From the NCBI RefSeq assembly GCF_008014675.1, contig NZ_VOXD01000002.1, positions 186,001 through 250,000 of the forward strand: a stretch of 64,000 bases of DNA, written 5' to 3'. Below the pieces are notes generated by a model. It was not told the origin of the DNA. It worked only from the letters and a program-made list of their open reading frames with translations, and ran no database searches. Positions 34,780 through 42,798 of this stretch are shown in pieces. Origin of the DNA: Neolewinella aurantiaca. GTDB lineage: Bacteria; Bacteroidota; Bacteroidia; Chitinophagales; Saprospiraceae. Every line of letters begins with the position of its first letter. Positions within the stretch are counted from its first letter, which is position 1. The translations under genes were made by a program, and so were the position numbers.

Positions 34780-35868
34780 ATGAAAACCACCAAATTATTA
34801 TCCTCTCACCGCATCGGAAATACCGAACTTAAAAACCGGGTCGTGATGGCCCCGCTCACCCGCAGTCGGGCGATAGACAATGTTCCGAACGATCTCATGG
34901 CTACTTACTACAGTCAACGCGCGGGTGCAGGGCTGATTATTACCGAAGGAACCTCTCCCAGTGCCAACGGTCTGGGTTACCCTCGCATTCCGGGATGTTA
35001 TTCCGACGATCAGGTTGCCGGATGGCGCCAGGTAACCGATGCCGTACACGAAAAAGGCGGAAAGATTTTTTTACAGATTATGCATTGCGGCCGGGTGGCC
35101 CATCCCGACAATATCCCCGCCGGAGGAGAAATGATGGCACCCAGCGCTGTAGCGCTCCAGAATACGAAAATGTACGTGGACGGAAAGGGGGAGTTGGAAA
35201 TTCCGCTGGCGAAGCCCATGACGATCAACGATATTACCGAAACCGTAGCTGAATACACCAACTGCGCAAAAATGGCCATCGAGGCTGGTTTCGATGGGGT
35301 AGAGCTACACGCCGCCAATGGTTATTTGCTCGAGCAGTTCATCAATCCTGGTAGTAACCAACGGACAGATCAGTTCGGCGGCAGCACCGGGAACCGGCTT
35401 CGCTTTGTCCGGAATGTAACCGAAGCAGTAGTGACGGCTATTGGTGCAGACCGGGTAGGCATGCGTATTTCGCCCTATGGCGTTTTTGGGGAGATGTCGG
35501 CTTACGAAGGAGTGGAAGCAGATTACACACAATTGGCAGAGATGCTCAACGAAATTGGCCTGGTTTACCTTCATTTGGTAGACCACAGCGCATTGGGGAC
35601 GCCCGCAGTGCCCGATTCCATCAAACGTAAGTTACGCGAAACATTCAGGGGCACTTTTATCCTTTCCGGAGGCTACGATGCCGGACGGGCAGAAAAAGAT
35701 CTTACCGAGGACCGTGGAGATCTGGTAGCTTTCGGCCGGCCCTTTATAGCGAACCCGGACCTGGTGGAACGCATGGAAAAAGATGCACCACTCAATCTGC
35801 CTGATCCATCCACTTTCTACACGCCCGGTGCGGAGGGCTACACCGATTATCCGTTTCTGGAAGCGTAA
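34780..35868 (+). CDS. Old Yellow Enzyme family ene-reductase
   Basis: About 362 residues from ATG 34780; the frame extends to 34738 without family similarity. OYE hallmarks: LKNRVVMAPLTRSRA (FMN loop), YYSQRAGAGLIITEGTSPSANGLGYPRIPG, LQIMHCGRVAHPDN (the usual HxGR), FDGVELHAANGYLLEQFINPGSNQRTDQFGGS, and VAFGRPFIANPDLVERM. These FMN enzymes use NADPH to reduce activated C=C bonds or nitro groups (NemA/OPR-like), mostly in detoxification of electrophiles. Cytosolic and monocistronic, followed by a strong terminator. Confidence 0.92.
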   Translation: MKTTKLLSSHRIGNTELKNRVVMAPLTRSRAIDNVPNDLMATYYSQRAGAGLIITEGTSPSANGLGYPRIPGCYSDDQVAGWRQVTDAVHEKGGKIFLQIMHCGRVAHPDNIPAGGEMMAPSAVALQNTKMYVDGKGELEIPLAKPMTINDITETVAEYTNCAKMAIEAGFDGVELHAANGYLLEQFINPGSNQRTDQFGGSTGNRLRFVRNVTEAVVTAIGADRVGMRISPYGVFGEMSAYEGVEADYTQLAEMLNEIGLVYLHLVDHSALGTPAVPDSIKRKLRETFRGTFILSGGYDAGRAEKDLTEDRGDLVAFGRPFIANPDLVERMEKDAPLNLPDPSTFYTPGAEGYTDYPFLEA

Positions 35869-35966
35869 CTCAGGCTGACCAACAATCTTCGGAGGAGTAG
35901 GAGGAAGCAGAAAACATGTAACTCTTCTGGCTCTGGATAAATAATGTTTAACTAACCATTCTTCTG

Positions 35967-36017
35967 GCGTTCAGCGCCTGGCTGCCATCTTACCAGCCGG
36001 GAGCTGAACGCTTTTTT
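35967..36017 (+). terminator. Rho-independent terminator of the ene-reductase gene
   Basis: GCGTTCAGC pairs with GCTGAACGC, with an inner CCTGGCT/AGCCGGG stem, followed by six T residues. It lies about 100 nt past the ene-reductase stop. Confidence 0.85.
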
Positions 36018-36500
36018 GTAAATGACCACAGTGCCTTGTTCCAACGCCTGCAAAATGCGGCAGCGCTACCACTACATTCTGTCTCCCAGTCACTAGAGCC
36101 TGAAGTAGAGATGGCTGTCAACCTCATGCAGGTTGAAACAAGTTATGTCAACTACCCGCCGGCCGGGGATTTTTAACTGTCAACCTATTTTAGGACGAGT
36201 CATGACGATAGTGCCTTGCTCCAACGCCTGGAACGCCACCAATGCCTGCAAAATGCGGCAGCACTACCCACTACATTCTGTCCCCCAGTCACTAAAGCCT
36301 GAAGTAGAGATGGCTGTCAACCTCATGCAGGTTGAAACAAGTTATGTCAACTACCCGTCGGTCGGGGGGGGGGGGGAACTGTCAACCTATTTTAGGACGA
36401 GTCATGACCACAGTGCCTTGCTCCAGCGCCTGAAACGCCTCCAATGCCTACAAAATGCGGCAGCACTACCCACTACATTCTACCCACTACCCACTACCCA
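36018..36500. repeat. Tandem repeat block, units of ~180-200 bp, with G13 tract
   Basis: Three copies of a unit beginning GTGCCTTG are found at 36031, 36211 and 36413 (steps of 180 and 202). Each contains AATGCGGCAGC-CTACC-ACTACATTCT, and the first two also a GAAGTAGAGATGGCTGTCAACC stretch and a GAAACAAGTTATGTCAACTACC segment. A run of 13 G at 36364-36376 interrupts copy two. The last copy ends in CTACCCACTA repeated several times and abuts the stop codon of the TPR gene. The region has no credible coding frame. The CTACCCACTA/TGCGGCAG words recur at 42.1, 42.7 and 49.9 kb. Confidence 0.75.
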
Positions 36501-36827
36501 CTACAAAAAGTCCTCCTCGTCCCCCAGTTCCATCCGTGCACCGGCCAGTTCGCTCATGGCGTGTCGTTCGCCGAGCCGTTTGGTTACGCTGATTCCTTCG
36601 GAGTAAACTTTCCAGGCTTCTGTTTGCTCTTCCAACCGCTCGAGGGTTTTACCGAGGTGGTAGTAAGTCCCGACGTATTCGGGCTGATCGGCAATAATGC
36701 CTTCGTAAATTTTCTTTGCACCTGCGTCATCGCCCTCTTTTTCGTGCTCCTTGGCAAGGGCAAATCGAAGAAAGGCATCGGTGGGGGAATCGGCCAGCAT
36801 AGCCTGAATCTGTGCTTTACGCGACAT
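36501..36827 (-). CDS. Small TPR protein
   Basis: 108 residues with two to three TPR helices pairs (DAFLRFALAKEHEKEGDDAGAKKIYEGIIADQPEYVGTYYHLGKTLERLEEQTEAWKVYSEGI). No signal peptide, so cytosolic. It probably serves as a protein-binding adaptor. The start overlaps the region just before the divergent lipoprotein gene, so the two share a compact control region. Confidence 0.8.
   Translation of the reverse strand: MSRKAQIQAMLADSPTDAFLRFALAKEHEKEGDDAGAKKIYEGIIADQPEYVGTYYHLGKTLERLEEQTEAWKVYSEGISVTKRLGERHAMSELAGARMELGDEEDFL
36714..36736 (+). repeat. Dispersed ~20-nt motif in the TPR gene
   Basis: CTTTGCACCTGCG-TC-ATCGCCC, one to two changes, read on the gene strand as GDDAGAKK, the turn between two TPR helices. 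Confidence 0.5.
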
Positions 36828-36877
36828 TTATTGGTATTTTGATTCGTTGGTATCTTGGCAACAACATTTACCTGCTT

Positions 36878-37519
36878 ATGGTCCAACGATTGATCGTTTT
36901 TTTACTTTTTCTGACGGCTTGCTCGGGCAATCGGCCAGATGTCCTGCTGGACAACAGCGTCGTGTCAGTAGTACGCCAGCCACTTCCCGATAATTTCGAT
37001 GCCCGGGCGTTTCAGCAGTACAACCACAAGCCGGGCAGGGTAGTGCTGAACGGAGGAGCCGTTGCAATCATAGGCCATTTGGCGGGCACGCAGGTGCAAT
37101 GGCTGCAATCCGAAGAGGCAGAGTTCCTTAACCAGAGCCTTGTTGTCGTTCCCAAGGTTGGGCGTACACCAGAAGACCCCGAAGTACTCTCCAACCTGCT
37201 GGAGGCACTCGACGCCAAACTAGTCGAAACCGGTGATACGAACCAGTACGTTTTCCTCCGCTCAGCCGGTCTGAAGGAGGATATTGTTCTTTCCACCAGC
37301 TTGCAGGAAACCGGAATGACCCAAAACGCAGCCCTCTACCAATTCGACACAGCCGGTGTTCATCTGATGAACAACACCGGTATACCGTTGCGAATGGATC
37401 AGGAGGTGATCGATTTTTACCTGCCGGCGCTGGTCGAATTTTATGGCGAAGGGATTGATTCCGTCGACTTCTGGCTAGAGGTCCGGCCATACGTTGGAGT
37501 GCGGTTAGTGAGGAATTAA
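36878..37519 (+). CDS. Lipoprotein of unknown function
   Basis: 213 residues from ATG 36878. Lipobox FLTAC at Cys15-16, then SGNRPDVLLDNS. The mature part is mostly beta/turn with no known motif; late segments read GIDSVDFWLEVRPYVGVRLVRN. Divergent from the TPR gene. Family not recognised; likely a membrane-anchored periplasmic protein. Confidence 0.65.
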   Translation: MVQRLIVFLLFLTACSGNRPDVLLDNSVVSVVRQPLPDNFDARAFQQYNHKPGRVVLNGGAVAIIGHLAGTQVQWLQSEEAEFLNQSLVVVPKVGRTPEDPEVLSNLLEALDAKLVETGDTNQYVFLRSAGLKEDIVLSTSLQETGMTQNAALYQFDTAGVHLMNNTGIPLRMDQEVIDFYLPALVEFYGEGIDSVDFWLEVRPYVGVRLVRN

Positions 37520-37605
37520 TAATGTTTAAACTCGCAACGTCGCCCCGCCACTTAAAACTAAATCTTTACAACTCATTATCTGTTAATGCAGGTACAGACA
37601 TTATT

Positions 37606-37689
37606 GGGCGCAAACCAGATTGTCGCGATTGCTCCTCCCAAGCGTAGCGACGTGGGGAGGTTGGGGGAGCGATAATCTGGTTTGCGCCC
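37606..37689. repeat. Long inverted-repeat element (MITE-like)
   Basis: Arms 37606-37626 and 37669-37689 are inverted copies of GGGCGCAAACCAGATT-TCGC with one mismatch. Inside, GCTCCTCCCAA and TTGGGGGAGC give a second nested stem. The whole can fold into one long hairpin. It fills the lipoprotein-folC gap without coding potential. No clear target-site duplication was seen. Confidence 0.6.
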
Positions 37690-37745
37690 CGCATTATTAT
37701 GCCTGATAACTTTACAAAGCGCTAAATCAAGCAAGCCTTCCGGAC

Positions 37746-39050
37746 ATGACCTACGAACAAACACTGGACTATCTTTTTACCCAACTCCCCATGTACCAGC
37801 GAGCGGGAGCAACGGCGATGAAAAAAGACCTGACCAATATCCGGGCTCTTTTGGAATGGCTCGGCAATCCTCACGAACAGCTCAAGTGTGTCCATGTAGC
37901 GGGTACGAATGGCAAAGGAACCACCTGCCACTTACTCGCAGCTGCGCTGCAGGCCCACGGCCAGACCGTCGGAATGTACACCAGCCCGCACTACAAAGAC
38001 TTCCGTGAACGGATCAAGATCAACGCCGAGTTCATCTCCGAAGAAGCCGTAACCGACTTCGTAGAGCGCCTCCGGGCATCGGACCTCAGCATCGAGCCGA
38101 GCTTTTTCGAGATCACCGTGGCAATGGCCTTCGATTATTTCGCGAAGCAGCAACCGGATTGGTGCATTATCGAAGTGGGGCTGGGCGGCCGGCTTGATAG
38201 CACCAACGTCATCACTCCGGTTCTTTCCGTGATCACCAACATCGGCTTCGATCACACCCAGTTCCTGGGGGAGACATTGCCCGAAATCGCGGGCGAGAAA
38301 GGTGGTATCATCAAACCCGGAGTCCCGGTGGTTATCGGCGAAACCCAGGATGAAACCACACCCGTATTCAAGGAACTCGCGCGGACCAACCGGAGCCAGA
38401 TAATCTTTGCCGATCAGGCCTACGATGTTTACCTCGTAGGGATGCGCGGGATGGACAACCTCAAGTACTTCTCCATCGGGCTGCCCGGCGCCGAGGCCGG
38501 CCTGATTATTGGTACCGACCTCGACGGGCCTCACCTGAGCAAAAATATGCTCACGGCCTACGCCGCGTTGTTGCTTCTTCACGGTAATGGGTTTGAGGTA
38601 AGCGGAAAATCAGTACAGTTTGGCTGGAAACAGGTAGCCGAACTCACTTATTACGTCGGTCGCTGGCAAATACTTCAGCAGCGAACCCCCTTTTGTATTG
38701 CGGACAGTGCCCATAATACCGAGGGGCTGGTTCCGGTAATAAAGCGTCTGGTCGCACTGGAGAAGCCGCTGCATATTGTCCTCGGCGTTGTGAACGACAA
38801 AGACCTGACCAAGGCCCTGCCACTCTTTCCTCAGGACGCAACCTACTACTTCGTAAAGGCCGATATCCCGCGCGGGCTACCTGCAGAAAAACTGCGGGCT
38901 ACAGCTGCCGAATACGGACTGAAGGGCAGTACTTATTCCTCCGTTGCCGAAGGCTACGGGCAAGCAAAGCTGAAGGCGCGTTCGGACAAAGATTCAGAGG
39001 GGGTGGTGTTTGTAGGTGGCAGCATCTTCACGGTAGCGGAAGTGCTGTGA
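37746..39050 (+). CDS. folC: Bifunctional dihydrofolate synthase/folylpolyglutamate synthase
   Basis: 434 residues of the Mur-ligase fold. The P-loop is HVAGTNGKGTTCHLLAAAL (~42-60), followed by GMYTSPHYKDFRERIKIN. EVGLGGRLDSTN and TNIGFDHTQFLG are the family-specific motifs, and GEKGGIIKPGVPVVIGE is also conserved. The C-terminal domain contains FCIADSAHNTEGL and HIVLGVVNDKD. It adds glutamate to dihydropteroate and folates in the cytosol. It stands alone and converges with fabH. Confidence 0.93.
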   Translation: MTYEQTLDYLFTQLPMYQRAGATAMKKDLTNIRALLEWLGNPHEQLKCVHVAGTNGKGTTCHLLAAALQAHGQTVGMYTSPHYKDFRERIKINAEFISEEAVTDFVERLRASDLSIEPSFFEITVAMAFDYFAKQQPDWCIIEVGLGGRLDSTNVITPVLSVITNIGFDHTQFLGETLPEIAGEKGGIIKPGVPVVIGETQDETTPVFKELARTNRSQIIFADQAYDVYLVGMRGMDNLKYFSIGLPGAEAGLIIGTDLDGPHLSKNMLTAYAALLLLHGNGFEVSGKSVQFGWKQVAELTYYVGRWQILQQRTPFCIADSAHNTEGLVPVIKRLVALEKPLHIVLGVVNDKDLTKALPLFPQDATYYFVKADIPRGLPAEKLRATAAEYGLKGSTYSSVAEGYGQAKLKARSDKDSEGVVFVGGSIFTVAEVL

Positions 39051-39062
39051 TGTTACATCCCA

Positions 39063-39104
39063 CAAAATAAAAAGCGGAACCACCAGCTCTGCCGGTAGTT
39101 CCGC
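39063..39104 (-). terminator. Rho-independent terminator of fabH
   Basis: On the minus strand an 11-bp stem (GCGGAACTACC/GGTGGTTCCGC, one G-T pair) is followed by TTTTTATTTTG. It also sits 24 nt past folC and may act for both convergent genes. Confidence 0.8.
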
Positions 39105-39156
39105 TTCCACGATAAGTTTCCGAAATGCGGTAACTAAATCGCTTATCGCATATCGA

Positions 39157-40248
39157 TCAGTCTCGTCCCCATTTCAGCACAACAGCTCCCCAGGTGAATC
39201 CGGCGCCGAAGGCGGCGAGGACGACGTTGTCGCCCTTTTTGATCTTTCCTTCGTCCCGTGCTTCGCTGAGCGCGATCGGGATGGAAGCTGCAGTAGTGTT
39301 ACCGTAGCGCATGATGTTGTTGTACACCTGGTCGTCTTTAAGCCCCATAGTGTTGGCCACGAACTGGTTGATGCGCAGGTTAGCCTGGTGAGGGATCAGC
39401 ATGTCGAGATCACTGACCTCCATACCGGCTTTGGTGAGTGTTTCCATGATCACCTCGGGGAACTTCCGCACGGCCATCTTGAATACCGCTTGTCCTTCCA
39501 TGTACGGGAAGATACGGTTGTTGTCGATCATGTTCTGGTTGAAGAAGTAACCGCCGTAACCCTCATCGTTGAGCTTCTCGGAGTAGTCTACGTCGAAACC
39601 TTCGATGGCGTATTTCTCCAGGAAATAACCGCCGTGGGCACCGGGGTACATGTAGCTCAGTTTCTCGGCGTAAGTACCGTCTGAGTGCATGCTGGTCGCC
39701 TGAACGGCTACCGATTCGTCCTCGGTTGCTTCAACGATCACAGCACCTGCGCCATCGCCAAAGATGACGGAAACGTTGCGGCCACGGGTGGTGAAATCCA
39801 GTCCGACGGAGTGAACCTCTGCACCAACAAGAAGTACTTTCTTCGCCATGCCGCATTTGATGTAAGCATCGGCGGTAGTAAGACCGTAAATGAAGCCCGA
39901 ACACTGGGCACGGATGTCGAGTGCCGCAATTTCTGTCTTGGCGATACCAAGCTCACGCTGCAGCAGTACGCCTGCTCCCGGGAAGTAGTAATCGGGACTT
40001 AGCGTAGCGAAGATGATCAGGTCGATGTCTTCCTTGTTGATGCCAGCGTCGGCAATTGCCTTAAGGCTGGCCTCGAGAGCGAGGGTGGAAGTGGTCTCTT
40101 TCCCCTTAGTAATGTAACGACGTTCTTCGATTCCGGTCCGCTCACGGATCCATTCATCGCTTGTTTCCATTACCTTGGTCAGGTCTTGGTTGGTCACCAC
40201 GTTTTTAGGTACGTAATGGCCAATTCCCGTAATTGTACTGTATGGCAT
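39157..40248 (-). CDS. fabH: 3-oxoacyl-ACP synthase III
   Basis: 363 residues. The condensing-enzyme triad is Cys116 (DIRAQCSGFIYG), His in LIPHQANLRI and Asn in RYGNTTAASIP. The N-terminus (TGIGHYVPKNVVTNQDLTKVMETSDEWIRERTGIEERRY) is diagnostic. It joins acetyl-CoA to malonyl-ACP to start fatty-acid synthesis. It is about 45 residues longer than E. coli FabH because of an insert near residues 205-245 (YPGAHGGYFLEKYAIEGFDV...), common in Bacteroidota paralogues, which may widen starter choice. TACCTTAG lies upstream on this strand. Confidence 0.92.
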   Translation of the reverse strand: MPYSTITGIGHYVPKNVVTNQDLTKVMETSDEWIRERTGIEERRYITKGKETTSTLALEASLKAIADAGINKEDIDLIIFATLSPDYYFPGAGVLLQRELGIAKTEIAALDIRAQCSGFIYGLTTADAYIKCGMAKKVLLVGAEVHSVGLDFTTRGRNVSVIFGDGAGAVIVEATEDESVAVQATSMHSDGTYAEKLSYMYPGAHGGYFLEKYAIEGFDVDYSEKLNDEGYGGYFFNQNMIDNNRIFPYMEGQAVFKMAVRKFPEVIMETLTKAGMEVSDLDMLIPHQANLRINQFVANTMGLKDDQVYNNIMRYGNTTAASIPIALSEARDEGKIKKGDNVVLAAFGAGFTWGAVVLKWGRD

Positions 40249-40377
40249 AATCTGGCTTTAAACAGTTAAGTGGCCGCTAAGGTAGGACTTTTGAATAGGG
40301 TGACAAGAGTTTATCTTAAATGAGGGCGAATTTTCGCTGTTTATATCTCGCATTTTGGGAGCTGTACACTCTTTTTC

Positions 40378-40399
40378 GGGCGCGACCGCAGGTGCAAAG
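40378..40399 (-). repeat. Dispersed ~20-nt motif, perfect copy in intergenic DNA
   Basis: Minus-strand CTTTGCACCTGCG-GT-CGCGCCC, full consensus, in the gap between fabH and the glycosyltransferase gene. The gap otherwise shows nothing but promoter DNA. Confidence 0.65.
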
Positions 40400-40523
40400 C
40401 TCGTTTTGGTGGCAGGGCAGGGGACGGGGCGGTGGCCTGCCGGATGACGGCTGGAATGTCCCCATATCAACACCTTATTTTTACAGTTGTACAGTATTCC
40501 GGCACAACTAATATTCTATTTCC

Positions 40524-40531
40524 TACCTTCG
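40524..40531 (+). promoter_or_regulatory. -7 box TACCTTCG immediately before the glycosyltransferase gene
   Basis: 5 nt before GTG 40537, supporting that codon as a leaderless start. Confidence 0.5.
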
Positions 40532-40536
40532 CCTTC

Positions 40537-41625
40537 GTGAAATTTGGAACAAAACCGCTGGATATGGTCATCATTGGGCGCTCGATCCTTTCTTCCGTTG
40601 GCAACCCAACGGCGGAACTGTATCGTGGGCTGATCAATGAGTTGGCCCAGCGCGGCCACCGTACCACTTTTCTGGAGTTTCATGAACCCGGCAAGAAGTA
40701 TGTCCGGGATATGCTGAAATCACCCTACTGCGAAGTATGGACTTACGCATCCACCGATCAGCTCGTTGCCGAATACGGCTATGCGATTCAGAGCGCTGAT
40801 GTAGTGCTGATGGGAAGCATGGTGAACGATACCAACAGGATTGCCGAATGGATCGCCGAGGAAGCCCGCGGCGTTACCGTCTACTACGATACCAACCTGA
40901 GCGCCACCATCGATCACCTGCAGTGCCGGCAGGATAATTCTGCCTTCTGCCTCTCAGCCGATAATCTCCGGCATTTTAACCTCTTCCTGTCTACCACCGG
41001 TGGGCCGTTTCTGGAGAACCTGGCCAAAACGTACGAAATCAGCAACGCGCGCGCCCTTTACGAAAGCGTTGATCCGTACAGCTTCTACCGTACGGATACC
41101 GACAAGCACTACGATTTGGGCTTTATCGGTAATTTTAAAAACGACCGCGAAGAGTTACTCAACTCGATGCTATTGGGGCCCGCCCGCTATACGCCTAACC
41201 GCAAGTTTTCTCTGGCCGGCAGCGGATACAACAGGGTCGACTGGCCACGAAACCTCACTTACCTGGAGTACCTGCCCGAGACGAACCTCGTAGATTTTTA
41301 TAACCGTCAGCATTGCTCTCTTGTACTTAGTCGAGCGGACCGCAAGCGGATGGGCTATACTCCTACGCGTCGCTTGCTTGCCGCAGCAGCCTGCGGCGTT
41401 CCGGTCCTGACCGACAACTGGGATGGCATTGACTTTTTCTTCGAGCCGCACCGCGAGGTGTTCTGCGTCAACGATGAGCAGGATGTTTTAGCTGTACTTT
41501 ACGGTAAAGAGGAGGGCCTGCGCCAAAAGATTGGCCACGACGCCCGTAAACGTATTCTGGAGCAGCATACCACCGGACATCGGGCAGAACAGTTGCTAAG
41601 TTACCTCGCGGAAATCACCGATTAA
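40537..41625 (+). CDS. CgeB-like glycosyltransferase family protein
   Basis: About 363 residues from GTG 40537 (ATG 40564 is also possible). Rossmann-like N-terminus MVIIGRSILSSVGNPTAELYRGLINELAQRGHRTTFLE. The C-terminal CgeB/spore-maturation-like glycosyltransferase region has YDLGFIGNFKNDREELLNSML, NLTYLEYLPETNLVDFYNRQHCSLVLSRADRKRMGYTPTRRLLAAAACGVPVLTDNWDGIDFFFEPHREVF. This is a GT-B fold layout, probably nucleotide-sugar dependent. The acceptor is unknown and no polysaccharide genes are adjacent. Confidence 0.82.
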   Translation: MKFGTKPLDMVIIGRSILSSVGNPTAELYRGLINELAQRGHRTTFLEFHEPGKKYVRDMLKSPYCEVWTYASTDQLVAEYGYAIQSADVVLMGSMVNDTNRIAEWIAEEARGVTVYYDTNLSATIDHLQCRQDNSAFCLSADNLRHFNLFLSTTGGPFLENLAKTYEISNARALYESVDPYSFYRTDTDKHYDLGFIGNFKNDREELLNSMLLGPARYTPNRKFSLAGSGYNRVDWPRNLTYLEYLPETNLVDFYNRQHCSLVLSRADRKRMGYTPTRRLLAAAACGVPVLTDNWDGIDFFFEPHREVFCVNDEQDVLAVLYGKEEGLRQKIGHDARKRILEQHTTGHRAEQLLSYLAEITD

Positions 41626-41680
41626 AAACAGAGGAAAAGATACCGCTGATATCAGCGGTCAGCAGAGAGGGCCGGAAGCA

Positions 41681-42076
41681 TTAGTCTTCCTCGGCCGCCA
41701 ATACTCCATTGATTCCCAGACGCATCGCCATATCCATTACTGTTACAACGCCTTCAACGGGGGCTTCCTTATCGGGAGATATGAACATGGAGTAATTCCC
41801 TCCGGCTTTACCGGATAGGGTACTTTCAAGTTCTGTTACGGAAATCCGCTTCCGGTTGAAGAAGAAATTCCCGTTTTGGTCGATGCGGACGTCATCCAGC
41901 TTTTGGTTGGAGGAGGTTGTCGGGGAGTCAGAACGCCCGGGCAACTTCAGGTTCAGGGCATTAGGGGATACTACCGACGAAGTCAGCATAAAGAAAATGA
42001 GCAACAGAAAGATAATGTCCGTCAGCGAGGACATATTGAATTCTGCGGTTACTTTGGAGCGTTTCTTCAGAGCCAT
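41681..42076 (-). CDS. ExbD/TolR-type biopolymer transport protein (copy 1)
   Basis: 131 residues: cytoplasmic N-terminus, one helix (~15-37; SSLTDIIFLLLIFFMLTS with the proton-carrying Asp20) and a periplasmic domain (~45-130). It works with ExbB to drive TonB using the proton gradient. The first 33 residues are identical to the second ExbD just upstream, then the two diverge sharply. Third gene of exbB-exbD2-exbD1. Confidence 0.9.
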   Translation of the reverse strand: MALKKRSKVTAEFNMSSLTDIIFLLLIFFMLTSSVVSPNALNLKLPGRSDSPTTSSNQKLDDVRIDQNGNFFFNRKRISVTELESTLSGKAGGNYSMFISPDKEAPVEGVVTVMDMAMRLGINGVLAAEED

Positions 42077-42232
42077 TGGTAGTTGGTATTATAGTGGGTA
42101 GTGGGTAGCGCTACCGCAGTTTGTTGGCGTTGGGATATTCTTTACAGGGTTTAGCGTGGCGGTTGTATTAGCTGAGGTTCATCCTCTGGCTGCCTGCAAC
42201 GTGCGGTAACACTATCCACTACTTACTCCCCA
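42077..42232. repeat. CTACCCACTA-family repeats in the exbD-exbD gap
   Basis: On the plus strand the gap begins with TAGTGGGTAGTGGGTAGCGCTACCGCAG (inverse orientation) and ends with CAACGTGCGGTAACACTATCCACTACTTACTCCCC (direct orientation). The two inverted blocks frame the space between both exbD genes and can pair. They share words with the 36 kb and 50 kb arrays. Confidence 0.65.
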
Positions 42233-42631
42233 TTATCCCCTCGGTTGGGTTGCAATAATCGCCCGTGCTTTTTGGCTGGCCGCCAGCTTCATCAAAGGGC
42301 TGATGCGGCTGAAGGGCACGCCCGTTTCGGCAACAATGGTTACGGTTGCATCTTCTACGTTGCCCGCCTGGCCAAGCGCATCTGTTACGGCCTGATTGAT
42401 GGCGGAACCTCGTACCTCGACGTTATTTACCGAAGTAGTGCCGTCTTTTTCCAGCTGAACTACAATGTTTGTGGGCGCAACGGTCTGGCTGTCCGAAATA
42501 GGCAGGTCAAAAGGTTTGATCTGCACGATGTTGGACGTCAGCATAAAGAAAATGAGCAACAGAAAGATGATGTCCGTCAGAGAGGACATGTTGAATTCTG
42601 CGGTTACTTTAGAGCGTTTCTTCAGAGCCAT
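42233..42631 (-). CDS. ExbD/TolR-type biopolymer transport protein (copy 2)
   Basis: 132 residues with the same layout as copy 1: helix ~15-37 with Asp20, then a periplasmic domain (KPFDLPISDSQTVAPTNIVVQLEKDGTTSVNNVEVRGSAINQAVTDAL...). It lies between exbB and the other exbD. Two ExbD paralogues per ExbB are common in Bacteroidota. Confidence 0.9.
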   Translation of the reverse strand: MALKKRSKVTAEFNMSSLTDIIFLLLIFFMLTSNIVQIKPFDLPISDSQTVAPTNIVVQLEKDGTTSVNNVEVRGSAINQAVTDALGQAGNVEDATVTIVAETGVPFSRISPLMKLAASQKARAIIATQPRG

Positions 42632-42798
42632 AATGTAGTAGGTAGTAGGTAGTGGACAGTGCTACCGCATTTTGGAGTTGTGGGAGAGTGGTGGATACTG
42701 GAGTATTGAGAGAAGAATTCAGAGAGGTAAGTTGTAGTGCAGAAGCTACGCTGTAGCGTGCACTTCGGGAAATACCTTCTGTATCTACTTACCATCCA
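42632..42798. repeat. CTACCCACTA-family repeats in the exbB-exbD gap
   Basis: The gap opens with GTAGTAGGTAGTAGGTAGTGG-ACAGTGCTACCGCATTTTGG in inverse orientation. It closes with CTACTTACCATCCACTATCCC in direct orientation next to the exbB stop. The arrangement mirrors the exbD-exbD gap. A GAAGCTACGCTGTAGC hairpin lies near 42740. Confidence 0.6.
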
